Part shown: piece after piece, positions 1-5,768 of the stretch
Layout of the letters: every line of letters begins with the position of its first letter
How positions within the stretch are numbered: the first letter of the stretch is position 1
DNA from: CAJQND01 sp051010055
GTDB taxonomy: Bacteria; Pseudomonadota; Alphaproteobacteria; Rhizobiales; CAJQND01
Direction of reading: 5' to 3'
Length of the DNA stretch: 6,613 bases
Assembly: GCA_051010055.1 (NCBI GenBank)
Contig: JBPCVY010000112.1
Span: 1 to 6,613 of the forward strand
Notes under the pieces: model-generated
Databases searched by the model: none
What the model was told of the DNA's origin: nothing
The model's input: only the letters and a program-made list of their open reading frames with translations
Translations under genes and position numbers: made by a program

Positions 1-677
1 ACGGCAAAGGGGTTCTGAACAACCGGATTTCAGAGCACATTTTCACCCATCTCGGGGAAATTGGCGTTCCGACACATTTCATCAAGCGGCTCAATATGCG
101 CGAGCAGCTGGTGCACCAGGTTGAAATCATTCCTCTTGAAGTGATTGTGCGCAATGTTGCCGCCGGCACCCTCTCCAAGCGTCTTGGCATTGAGGAAGGC
201 ACGGCCCTTCCCCGCTCAATCGTTGAGTTTTGCCTGAAGGATGACGAGTTGGGCGACCCGCTTGTGGCAGAAGAGCATATTACTGCATTTCAGTGGGCAA
301 ACCCGCAGGAGCTGGACGATATTATGTCCATGTCTTTGAGAATAAACGATTTTCTGTCAGGCATGTTTGCAGGTGTCGGCATCAAGCTGGTGGATTTCAA
401 GCTTGAATTCGGCCGCCAGTATGAAAATGACATGGTGCGCACAGTGCTGGCTGATGAAATCAGCCCGGATTCGTGCCGGCTATGGGACGTGAAAACCCAG
501 GACAAGTTGGATAAAGACAGGTTTCGGCGCGACCTTGGTGGCCTGGTTGAGGCATATCAGGACGTCGCCCAAAGGCTCGGCATTTTGAACCGCAATGAGC
601 CGCAAAAGGGCCAGCGCCCGGTGCTTGTGAAGTCCGACAGGGACGGCGCAAGCGAAACAAACGGTAAAGAAGGATAA
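1..677 (+). CDS. purC: Phosphoribosylaminoimidazole-succinocarboxamide (SAICAR) synthase, 5'-truncated by the window edge
   Basis: ATP-dependent cytoplasmic enzyme joining aspartate to CAIR to give SAICAR in de novo purine synthesis. The reading frame is open from base 1 (first whole codon at 3, Gly) to TAA at 675-677, giving 224 visible residues; probably about 30 N-terminal residues lie outside the window. Both family signatures are readable: IIPLEVIVRNVAAGT (roughly visible residues 41-55) and LVDFKLEFG (from about residue 129). The motif SLRINDFLSG and the C-terminal RLWDVKTQDKLDKDRFRRD also fit the family. The last residues (after RLGIL) form a hydrophilic tail rich in K, E and G that seems somewhat longer than usual. 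An internal ATG at 96 is not the start, since conserved sequence continues upstream of it. It is the first visible gene of a purC-purS-purQ operon, with only 6 bases to purS, and its last codons contain the purS ribosome binding site. Confidence 0.97.
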   Translation, partial: GKGVLNNRISEHIFTHLGEIGVPTHFIKRLNMREQLVHQVEIIPLEVIVRNVAAGTLSKRLGIEEGTALPRSIVEFCLKDDELGDPLVAEEHITAFQWANPQELDDIMSMSLRINDFLSGMFAGVGIKLVDFKLEFGRQYENDMVRTVLADEISPDSCRLWDVKTQDKLDKDRFRRDLGGLVEAYQDVAQRLGILNRNEPQKGQRPVLVKSDRDGASETNGKEG

Positions 678-683
678 CCGGCC

Positions 684-926
684 ATGAAGGCAAAGGTGAA
701 AGTCACCCTCAAGAACGGGGTTCTCGACCCTCAGGGCAAGGCCATTGAAGGGGCGCTTGATGCCCTTGGTTTCGAAGGCGTAGAGCATGTACGCCAGGGG
801 CGCTATTTCGAGCTGGACCTTGAAGGCGGCGACAAGGATGCAGGCGAAGCGGCGGTAAAAGCCATGTGCGAAAAGCTTCTCGCCAACACCGTTATCGAAA
901 ACTACGAAATCGAGATGGCCGAATGA
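684..926 (+). CDS. purS: Formylglycinamidine ribonucleotide synthetase, PurS subunit
   Basis: Small subunit of the three-part FGAM synthetase (PurS-PurQ-PurL), which converts FGAR, glutamine and ATP to FGAM. PurS bridges the glutaminase and the synthetase and helps pass ammonia between them. The 80-residue length is normal for the family. Family-typical features are the N-terminal strand MKAKVKVTLKNGVLDPQGKA, the following helix IEGALDALGF, and the strand VRQGRYFELDLEG; the C-terminus ends VIENYEIEMAE. The ATG at 684 is preceded by GAAGGA (669-674) at a spacing of 9, inside the end of purC. The stop codon overlaps the purQ start in ATGA (923-926), which implies translational coupling and equal output of the two subunits. 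Confidence 0.97.
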   Translation: MKAKVKVTLKNGVLDPQGKAIEGALDALGFEGVEHVRQGRYFELDLEGGDKDAGEAAVKAMCEKLLANTVIENYEIEMAE

Positions 927-1585
927 AATCCGCTGTCGTTACCTTTCCAGGCATCAACCGCCAGGAAGATATGATCAAGGCGCTTGAAGATATTACCGGC
1001 TCGCGCCCGCTGCCCATCTGGCACACTGAAACCGAATTGCCCAAGGTGGACTTGATTGTTATCCCGGGCGGGTTCTCGTTCGGAGATTATCTGCGCTGTG
1101 GCGCCATTGCCGGCAGATCGCCCGTTATGAATGAAATCATCAAGGCGGCGAAAAGCGGCGTGCGGGTGCTTGGCGTGTGCAATGGCTTTCAGATTCTGGT
1201 GGAAACTGAATTGTTGCCGGGCGCGCTTATGCGCAATTCAAATTTGAAGTTCGTGTGCCGCAATGTTCGTTTGAGAATAGATAATAATAGCACTTTCTTC
1301 ACAAATAAGTTTAATATTGGCGATGCGGTAACCTGCCCTGTTGCCCATGGGGATGGCAACTATTTCGCAACGGAAGAAAAACTGCGCCAGCTTGAAGATG
1401 AAGGCAGGGTTGTTTTCCGTTATGTGGAAGACACAAACCCCAACGGTTCGCTCAACAATATTGCCGGCGTGGTCAACCGCTCAGGCAATGTTATCGGCCT
1501 CATGCCGCACCCGGAAAACATGATCGAAGCCCTGCACGGCTCAACCGACTGCAAACACCTGTTTGAAAGTCTCCTGGCGGCTTGA
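923..1585 (+). CDS. purQ: Formylglycinamidine ribonucleotide synthetase, PurQ glutaminase subunit
   Basis: Class I glutamine amidotransferase subunit of FGAM synthetase; it hydrolyses glutamine and delivers ammonia to PurL. It has 220 residues, normal for stand-alone PurQ. Visible motifs are the oxyanion-strand loop IPGGFSFGDYLRCGAIA (47-63), the nucleophile elbow GVCNGFQ with catalytic Cys86, and the C-terminal MPHPEN with the catalytic pair His196 and Glu198. The ATG at 923 is chosen because it overlaps the purS stop (ATGA) and begins at the conserved MKSAVVTFPG; an in-frame ATG at 866 lies inside purS and would add 19 unrelated residues. The ribosome binding site is weak (GAG, 912-914), as expected for a coupled gene. 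A 60-base stretch within the gene (1261-1320) is strikingly A+T-rich. Its usual partner purL is not adjacent but lies about 4.2 kb downstream. Confidence 0.97.
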   Translation: MKSAVVTFPGINRQEDMIKALEDITGSRPLPIWHTETELPKVDLIVIPGGFSFGDYLRCGAIAGRSPVMNEIIKAAKSGVRVLGVCNGFQILVETELLPGALMRNSNLKFVCRNVRLRIDNNSTFFTNKFNIGDAVTCPVAHGDGNYFATEEKLRQLEDEGRVVFRYVEDTNPNGSLNNIAGVVNRSGNVIGLMPHPENMIEALHGSTDCKHLFESLLAA

Positions 1586-1589
1586 CAGG

Positions 1590-1611
1590 CTGGGGCGAAA
1601 TCACGCCCTAG
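1590..1611 (+). terminator. Candidate terminator of the purC-purS-purQ operon
   Basis: Five bases after the purQ stop there is an 8-bp stem (CTGGGGCG, 1590-1597, with CGCCCTAG, 1604-1611; one G-T pair) around a 6-base loop AAATCA. The bases after it (TCTCTATTCC) are pyrimidine-rich but hold no real run of T, so intrinsic termination may be weak. Its position right after the operon and before an opposing gene supports the role. Confidence 0.4.
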
Positions 1612-1660
1612 TCTCTATTCCACATCCATCTTTCGAGACGGGCCTGTTTTCTTTCGTGGG

Positions 1661-1698
1661 ATAAAAACAAAGGGAGATGGCGCATATTTCTCGCCTCC
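1661..1698 (-). terminator. Candidate terminator of the pentapeptide-repeat gene
   Basis: Read on the minus strand, a few bases past the TAG stop at 1705, there is a stem of GGCG (1692-1695) with CGCC (1679-1682). It is extended by three more pairs across one bulged base, around a 9-base loop. CCC and then a T-rich run (CTTTGTTTTTAT, within 1661-1672) follow. The stem is short, but stem plus T-run and position fit an intrinsic terminator. Together with the hairpin at 1590-1611 it would insulate two convergent units. Confidence 0.4.
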
Positions 1699-1704
1699 TG
1701 CAAC

Positions 1705-2886
1705 CTACCTCAATCTGAAGCGGTTACGGATTGTAAGAAGAAGGAAAAACAGCAGGATCGTGCCGAGAACGGCCTGTGTGCCCCAAAGGAGGTCAAAATA
1801 GGGAAAATTCTCAGCAGTTTTATAAGCGTCTTTCAATGGGCCGCGGTTCAACCCAAGAAATGGCATCGAATTTGAAAAGCTTATAGCGAAGTTTGTGGGA
1901 ACACCAATTTCATGGTCTGGGGAACCTTCGTCGAAACACACAATTGCAAAAGCTCCGACACAAAAATTCACCAACCACCAAAATATGGCTCTATCAATAC
2001 TCCAGCCATAGTAGAAGCAAATGCCATAAAGCCAACCGAAAACTCGTGCTGCACCAGTTTTATCGCGTTTCGCCTTCCATTTCATGGCATACCGAAAAAA
2101 CATGTGCTCATCGTCATACCGCTGATGCTCCGCCATAATTCGTGCCAGGAAATCATACCGCCTGAAAAATTCTGCAGCTTGACCATCGTATTCGACACGT
2201 TTCGGCCATTTCACATCCGTCCAGTCAGTGTCCTCATGGAGTTTGCGATTGAAAAACATGGGAACTGAAGAAAATTTAGTTTCCTTGAATGAAAAACTGC
2301 CATCCGACGGCACGCTATCAAGGGTGTCTGAAAAATCAGCTTCTGCCAAAAATTTGGTTTTGCCAAAATTCACTGTTCGGCTGAAATAGGTTCTGCGCAA
2401 ATAAAAATCTCTTCCAAAAGTGCCGTCGAAAAAAGTAGCTTCATGCATGAAATCATTACCAATGATTTCAATACGTTCTTCGAAGTGGCACTGCGAGAAA
2501 AGCACCTTGTTGGAGAAGTAACAGTTCTCAAACTTAACAGGCACCTTAAACTTGCATTCGTGAAAGATCGTGATGCCGCCGAAATAGAGGCCTTCAAATT
2601 TTGCACGTTCTGAAAACTCAAGATTCTTAAACTCAATCCCGCGTTTTAGCGTGATTGGCAGGTTGCTTTCTTCCTCTTTAATCTCTTTCTGCCGGTCTGA
2701 ATTGGAAGAGAGACGAATGGTGTGACCACATTTAAGTTCAACTTCTGAGCGCGCGATACGGATACCATCACTATTCGACAAATGGTATATGTATGAGTTC
2801 CAGCGAAAACCGCTTTGATCCATGAAAGCGAGTTGATACCAGGGATTTTCTTCAGCTGGTATGGGTTCGAGAGTGTCGTCCGGCAT
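1705..2886 (-). CDS. Pentapeptide-repeat protein with C-terminal two-helix membrane domain
   Basis: Predicted inner-membrane protein of 393 residues; function unknown. After an acidic N-terminal part (about 1-80) that I do not recognise, residues about 85-213 hold degenerate five-residue repeats of the A(D/N)F type. Examples are FKNLEF, AKFEGLYF, TIFHECKF, VKFENCYF, VLFSQCHF, ATFFDGTF, VNFGKTKF and ADFSD, which should fold as a right-handed square beta-helix. A charged, probably helical linker (about 240-277, YDFLARIMAEHQRYDDEH) leads to hydrophobic segments at about 284-318 and 367-386. A loop between them (SFSNSMPFLGLNR, about 336-348) gives a layout like a two-helix pore domain; channel function is inference. 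The protein ends in IRNRFRLR, a positive tail that fits a cytoplasmic C-terminus. The ATG at 2886 is chosen over the in-frame TTG at 2901 because GGAAAGG lies about 4 bases before it and the promoter at 2919-2948 would leave a leader of about 25 bases. Eight hand-counted 60-base lines average about 44% G+C, against about 57% in the purine genes and mscS-like gene, suggesting later acquisition. Confidence 0.85.
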   Translation of the reverse strand: MPDDTLEPIPAEENPWYQLAFMDQSGFRWNSYIYHLSNSDGIRIARSEVELKCGHTIRLSSNSDRQKEIKEEESNLPITLKRGIEFKNLEFSERAKFEGLYFGGITIFHECKFKVPVKFENCYFSNKVLFSQCHFEERIEIIGNDFMHEATFFDGTFGRDFYLRRTYFSRTVNFGKTKFLAEADFSDTLDSVPSDGSFSFKETKFSSVPMFFNRKLHEDTDWTDVKWPKRVEYDGQAAEFFRRYDFLARIMAEHQRYDDEHMFFRYAMKWKAKRDKTGAARVFGWLYGICFYYGWSIDRAIFWWLVNFCVGAFAIVCFDEGSPDHEIGVPTNFAISFSNSMPFLGLNRGPLKDAYKTAENFPYFDLLWGTQAVLGTILLFFLLLTIRNRFRLR

Positions 2887-2918
2887 ATGACCTTTCCGCA
2901 AATCAACTTCTTTGGGAA

Positions 2919-2948
2919 ATTATCTTGCGGATTCGCACGTACAGTCAA
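2919..2948 (-). promoter_or_regulatory. Sigma-70-type promoter for the pentapeptide-repeat gene
   Basis: On the minus strand TTGACT (2943-2948) is the -35 box and GATAAT (2919-2924) the -10 box, separated by 18 bases. They match the consensus at 5 of 6 positions each. Transcription would start near 2912, about 25 bases before the chosen ATG. The -35 box lies almost wholly within the palindrome at 2944-2965, so anything binding there would affect this promoter. Confidence 0.6.
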
Positions 2949-2965
2949 ATAAATATATATTTGAC
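2944..2965. repeat. 22-base near-perfect palindrome, candidate operator between divergent genes
   Basis: Arms GTCAAATA (2944-2951) and TATTTGAC (2958-2965) are perfectly inverted; 10 of the 11 base pairs of the whole 22-base unit match, with an A+T-only centre. The outer ends supply TTGAC in both directions: minus strand as the -35 of the promoter above, plus strand as TTGACA (2961-2966) toward the small gene at 3083. No good plus-strand -10 box stands 16-18 bases on (TTCGCT at 17), so the plus promoter is unsure. It could be a regulator site or simply two back-to-back -35 boxes. Confidence 0.55.
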
Positions 2966-2995
2966 AAACCGCTTTATTTCATGTTCGCTGTTTGT

Positions 2996-3052
2996 GCCTT
3001 GGTGTTTTAGCCAAGGCGGGTTCTGCCGGTGCACCAACACCGAACAGAACCC
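2996..3052 (+). promoter_or_regulatory. Two adjoining hairpins in the leader of the small gene at 3083
   Basis: Hairpin 1 is GCCTTGG (2996-3002) with CCAAGGC (3011-3017), a perfect 7-bp stem with an 8-base loop. Hairpin 2 begins at the very next base: GGGTTCTG (3018-3025) with CAGAACCC (3045-3052), a perfect 8-bp stem. It is topped, across a small internal loop, by CGGTG (3027-3031) with CACCG (3038-3042) and a CACCAA loop. A largely G-free single-stranded stretch (about 3053-3071) and then the Shine-Dalgarno follow. Rival pairings exist: loop 2 CACCAA is the exact complement of TTGGTG (2999-3004), and GGTGTT (3001-3006) can pair with AACACC (3036-3041). There is no T-run, so these are not obvious terminators. 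I do not recognise an Rfam family; it may be a leader element or a small RNA. Confidence 0.5.
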
Positions 3053-3071
3053 TGACCAAACCAACCTAACC

Positions 3072-3077
3072 AGGAGG
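3072..3077 (+). promoter_or_regulatory. Perfect Shine-Dalgarno for the small gene at 3083
   Basis: AGGAGG, the full anti-16S complement, stands 5 bases before the ATG at 3083. It is the strongest ribosome binding site in the window and is the main reason to trust this small reading frame and its start. Confidence 0.75.
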
Positions 3078-3082
3078 CCGGA

Positions 3083-3343
3083 ATGGCTGATCAAACATTT
3101 ATCACAAGTCCATCAAACAACAATACCAGCGAACAGGCGGCAATGTTCGCCGTGAGGGAATTAGAAGCCCATTTGCGGCACATGGAAAAACACCTTGCCA
3201 GCCTGTCCAATCTGGCGCGTGTTGCGGTAAAAGCGCAAACGCGCACGGTCGCTGCGCTGGAACGCGATCTCGACGCGCTTCTCACGATAATCTCGCAGGG
3301 GCGCAAAAAGGCTCTGCGCCATCTGTCAGATGACGCAGACTGA
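3083..3343 (+). CDS. Small helical (coiled-coil-like) protein of unknown function
   Basis: I do not recognise this 86-residue protein. It has a polar N-terminus rich in N, S and T (1-17), then one long stretch without proline or glycine (about 18-71, RELEAHLRHMEKHLASLSNLARVAVKAQ onward). Leucines and other hydrophobic residues there are spaced like heptads, which suggests an amphipathic helix or coiled coil. A short basic segment (GRKKALRH) and an acidic end (SDDAD) follow. There is no signal peptide, membrane segment or cysteine. Evidence that it is real: a perfect AGGAGG 5 bases before the ATG, codon use like the neighbouring core genes in its second half, and no equally good overlapping frame. 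It lies downstream of the hairpin leader, divergent from the pentapeptide gene and convergent with the mscS-like gene. A small structural or regulatory adaptor is possible but is a guess. Confidence 0.7.
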   Translation: MADQTFITSPSNNNTSEQAAMFAVRELEAHLRHMEKHLASLSNLARVAVKAQTRTVAALERDLDALLTIISQGRKKALRHLSDDAD

Positions 3344-3357
3344 AACCAGTATTCTCC

Positions 3358-3381
3358 GGGGGCCTTGCGTATAGGGGCCCC
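3358..3381. terminator. G+C-rich hairpin between convergent genes, possible bidirectional terminator
   Basis: GGGGCC (3359-3364) pairs with GGCCCC (3376-3381) around an 11-base loop, in the 59-base gap between the stop of the small gene (3343) and the stop of the mscS-like gene (3403). The stem works on both strands, but neither side has a proper T-run (plus side TTCGCCCTT). Termination is inferred mainly from position. Confidence 0.4.
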
Positions 3382-3402
3382 TTCGCCCTTACTCGCGCAA
3401 AC

Positions 3403-5664
3403 CTACAAAGCGTCTTCCTTTGGTTTTGCGCCGCCTGCCGCTTCGGCATCTGCATCGAGGGAGGCACGGGCTGCGCCAGTGGCGGCCTTTTTCTCGCGCT
3501 CAGTGTGCTCTTCATCCCCCTCTTCATCAGCAATACGCACGGTGACCTCTTTGTGGGCGAACTTGATGCCATTTTCCCCAAAAAGCTCGCGGATACGTTC
3601 ATAAACAAGCTTGCGGATGAGGAATTGGTCGCCCGGCTTGGTCATAAACTTCACACGAATGATCATTGCTGAATCTTCCATGGAATAAACCCCTTGCGAC
3701 TTCAGAGGCTGCAGGAAATGTTCGCCCAGCTCAGGGTGGTCCAGAAGTTCTTGTCCCAGCCCTTTAATCAACCGGCGCACTTGCTCCACGTCGGTGTCGT
3801 AGGTCACCCGTAGCTTCAGCTTCATCAGCACCCAGTCACGGGAGAAATTGGTGAGATGACGGATTTCACCGAACGGAACAGTGTTGAGCGGGCCATTATG
3901 GTGGCGTAATTGAAACGATCGGATGGAGATTTTCTCCACGGTGCCTTTCACCGTACCGATATCAATATATTCCCCCTTGCGGAAAGCATCATCCATCAGG
4001 AAGAACGCGCCGGAAAAGATGTCCCGGATAAGCGTTTGCGCGCCAAAACCAATGGCAAGGCCGATAACCCCGGCACTAGCGAACAATGGGCCTATATTCA
4101 CCCCAAGCTCGGCCAGCGTCATCATGCCGGCGAGAACCAATATGGTGATCAAAAGGAAATTGCGAAAAATCGGCAAGAGGGTCGCAATCCTGGACGAGCC
4201 AGTTCCCATTTCCGCATCACCTGACGGCATGCCATCCAAGGCAGGTTCTTCGCGGGCAATTTCCCGGTCAATCCAGGCTTTGACGGCCTGATAGGCGATG
4301 TAGGCCAGAAACAGGATAATGATGACCGAGATGAGGTCGGCGGTGACACCTTCCGAGCGCCAAACGTCTACACCCCAAATTCCGGCCAGCATGAAGAGCG
4401 CGACAACGGTTACAAGAATTCCCGCTGCGCTTTCAGCCAGGGATTTGAAAACCGGCGTCTGCGCCTCAATCTGGCGCTCCAGGTCTTCCTCGGTGTCGCT
4501 TTCATCAGGCGAAATGGCAAGCCTGTCGCTGTAGGATTTGTCGATGATGAACAACAACACGCCATAGAGGCCCAGAGCGGCAACAAGCACGGTTATGGGG
4601 GCGCCGATAAGTCCAGATGCAGCCGGAAGGTCCAAAATCTGGCGGACAGCTGAAACCGTCCACGCAAACAGGAAATAGGCGATCGCCAAAACATGCCAAA
4701 GCTTGGCAATGAGCTTCACCCACCACGGGTTCCGCTCAGGTTCACCAAAGCCCATGATTGCACCGGCAACTGCCTTGCGATAGCGAACAACCACGCCGCA
4801 CACCATGAGGGTGGCCAGGAAAGATGCGGTAATCAGGGCTAGTGTGTGGGCATCTTCCGACAGTCCCAGGGCGGCCATCCAGATGCAAATGCCAATCGCA
4901 ACCACAGCAAAGCTGTAAACTCCGATCATACCCTTGTAGAGGCCAGTTGCATCTTCATCAGACATATTGATGACGCGGTGGCTGGGCACATCAGGAGCCA
5001 GCAAATTTAAAAAAATCAACCGCACCATACGGATAAATGCATAACCCCCTACGATGGTAATGGCGGTGATGAAGACTGGCCGGTTGTCACCGGCAATTGC
5101 CAACACAATGAGAGCGGCCGTGCCACTGGCAATTGCCGCCATCACCAAAAGCATTAGCGCGCGGAACAAAAGATAGCCCACCTTTTCCGAGCGCCTTATT
5201 GGATTGGGATTGTAAGCACCGGCAAAGGAGTTGCGGCCCCACTGGTCGGCCATCCGCCCGATCCAGTAGCCAATGGCAAGGGCTGCTGCGCCAAGCAAAA
5301 TCCCCATCAATATCCACGATCTGCCCTGGCCGGGGGCAGCTTTATCAAATGCCGCTCCCATGTCAGAAAAAAAGTTCCCCGCATTGCCAAGAATGCGCTT
5401 GATGCCGGCGCGCACCTTTTCCGATGTCACACCAACATTGCGCAGTTGCCCTTTTGGAGGTTCAGCTGGTTTTGCAGATGGATCGACAACGATTACCGTT
5501 GCGCCGGATTCACGCGCCTTTTCCAAAAATGGCTGCAACGAGTCCACCGCAGAAGTGCTTTCCTGGGCCAGCACTGGCCGGCTTGACCCGGTATAACCGA
5601 CAGCGAAAATCGAGATGAATACGAGTGCACAGAACTTTACAGCAAAAACACGAAATTTCATCAT
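3403..5664 (-). CDS. Large MscS-family mechanosensitive ion channel
   Basis: Predicted inner-membrane channel of 753 residues that would release solutes when membrane tension rises on osmotic downshock. It begins with a likely signal peptide (KFRVFAVKFCALVFISIFAV, cut probably after PVLA, about residue 33) and a short periplasmic part (about 34-112). About eleven hydrophobic segments follow, near 116-136, 163-191, 196-220, 245-267, 273-294, 318-340, 350-374, 412-430, 442-460, 494-518 and 524-558. The last is the pore-lining helix with the family motif ASAGVIGLAIGFGAQTLIRD. Next come the beta domain (KGEYIDIGTVKGTVEKISIR) and the alpha/beta vestibule (LKLRVTYDTDVEQVRRLIKG, ending near HKEVTVRI). 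A charged, Ala/Glu-rich tail of about 40 residues closes it. It is far longer than E. coli MscS (286 residues) and resembles the larger multi-helix members. The beta domain has VPFGEI where many relatives have VPNG or VPNS. The start is ATG at 5664 (a second ATG at 5661 is equally good), with GGGA just upstream; the TTG at 5673 lacks a binding site. Confidence 0.93.
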   Translation of the reverse strand: MMKFRVFAVKFCALVFISIFAVGYTGSSRPVLAQESTSAVDSLQPFLEKARESGATVIVVDPSAKPAEPPKGQLRNVGVTSEKVRAGIKRILGNAGNFFSDMGAAFDKAAPGQGRSWILMGILLGAAALAIGYWIGRMADQWGRNSFAGAYNPNPIRRSEKVGYLLFRALMLLVMAAIASGTAALIVLAIAGDNRPVFITAITIVGGYAFIRMVRLIFLNLLAPDVPSHRVINMSDEDATGLYKGMIGVYSFAVVAIGICIWMAALGLSEDAHTLALITASFLATLMVCGVVVRYRKAVAGAIMGFGEPERNPWWVKLIAKLWHVLAIAYFLFAWTVSAVRQILDLPAASGLIGAPITVLVAALGLYGVLLFIIDKSYSDRLAISPDESDTEEDLERQIEAQTPVFKSLAESAAGILVTVVALFMLAGIWGVDVWRSEGVTADLISVIIILFLAYIAYQAVKAWIDREIAREEPALDGMPSGDAEMGTGSSRIATLLPIFRNFLLITILVLAGMMTLAELGVNIGPLFASAGVIGLAIGFGAQTLIRDIFSGAFFLMDDAFRKGEYIDIGTVKGTVEKISIRSFQLRHHNGPLNTVPFGEIRHLTNFSRDWVLMKLKLRVTYDTDVEQVRRLIKGLGQELLDHPELGEHFLQPLKSQGVYSMEDSAMIIRVKFMTKPGDQFLIRKLVYERIRELFGENGIKFAHKEVTVRIADEEGDEEHTEREKKAATGAARASLDADAEAAGGAKPKEDAL

Positions 5665-5695
5665 TGTTCCCAACCCGGTTTTATGTCATTCCCCT

Positions 5696-5724
5696 ACTAA
5701 ACGCCCTCAAGCTCGAGTTTTCAA
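5696..5724 (-). promoter_or_regulatory. Candidate promoter for the mscS-like gene
   Basis: On the minus strand TTGAAA (5719-5724) and TTTAGT (5696-5701) are separated by exactly 17 bases, matching the -35 and -10 consensus at 5 and 4 of 6 positions. Transcription would begin near 5689, about 25 bases before the ATG at 5664. This is a moderate match in a region that must contain a promoter. Confidence 0.4.
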
Positions 5725-5730
5725 CAAGCC

Positions 5731-5758
5731 ACTTGCGTGCGCATGTTGTTGCACAAGT
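5731..5758. repeat. Imperfect inverted repeat between mscS-like gene and purL
   Basis: ACTTG (5731-5735) is inverted against CAAGT (5754-5758), and the inner TGC (5738-5740) against GCA (5751-5753), with two bulged bases and a 10-base loop. It lies just upstream of the mscS-like -35 box and before purL, where a regulator of either gene could bind. I saw no convincing plus-strand -35/-10 pair for purL in this gap. The dyad could be chance. Confidence 0.25.
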
Positions 5759-5763
5759 TTTCT

Positions 5764-5768
5764 AGGGG
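5764..5768 (+). promoter_or_regulatory. Shine-Dalgarno-like site pointing to an upstream purL start
   Basis: AGGGG lies 4 bases before an ATG at 5773 that is in frame with purL and has no stop between. Using it would add 15 residues (MLAINLPFHNEFLTF). The homology-preferred ATG at 5818 has no recognisable binding site before it, so this site bears on which start is used. Confidence 0.35.

Noticed and set aside
1912..2268. Plus-strand open frame of 118 codons
   Set aside because: Lies wholly inside the pentapeptide-repeat gene on the other strand, has no ribosome binding site and a composition with no family features; a shadow frame.
2886..2901. TTG at 2901 as start of the pentapeptide-repeat gene
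   Set aside because: It would leave a leader of only about 10 bases from the predicted promoter and has no good binding site, while the ATG encoded at 2884-2886 follows GGAAAGG.
1586..3082. Possible mobile element carrying the A+T-rich gene
   Set aside because: No transposase or integrase, no terminal inverted repeats and no matching direct repeats found at the edges by eye; composition alone does not define an element.
2925..3155. Plus-strand frame of 76 codons starting with TTG across the intergenic region
   Set aside because: Starts inside the divergent promoter, runs through both hairpins and overlaps the better-supported gene at 3083 in another frame; no Shine-Dalgarno.
3300..3331. Perfect stem GGCGCA/TGCGCC (3300-3320) and the 11-base palindrome at 3321-3331
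   Set aside because: Both lie inside the coding part of the small gene before its stop, and neither is followed by a T-run; probably chance.
3910..4291. Two overlapping plus-strand frames of 104 and 122 codons
   Set aside because: Antisense to the conserved pore and beta domain of the mscS-like gene, whose protein sequence clearly matches its family.
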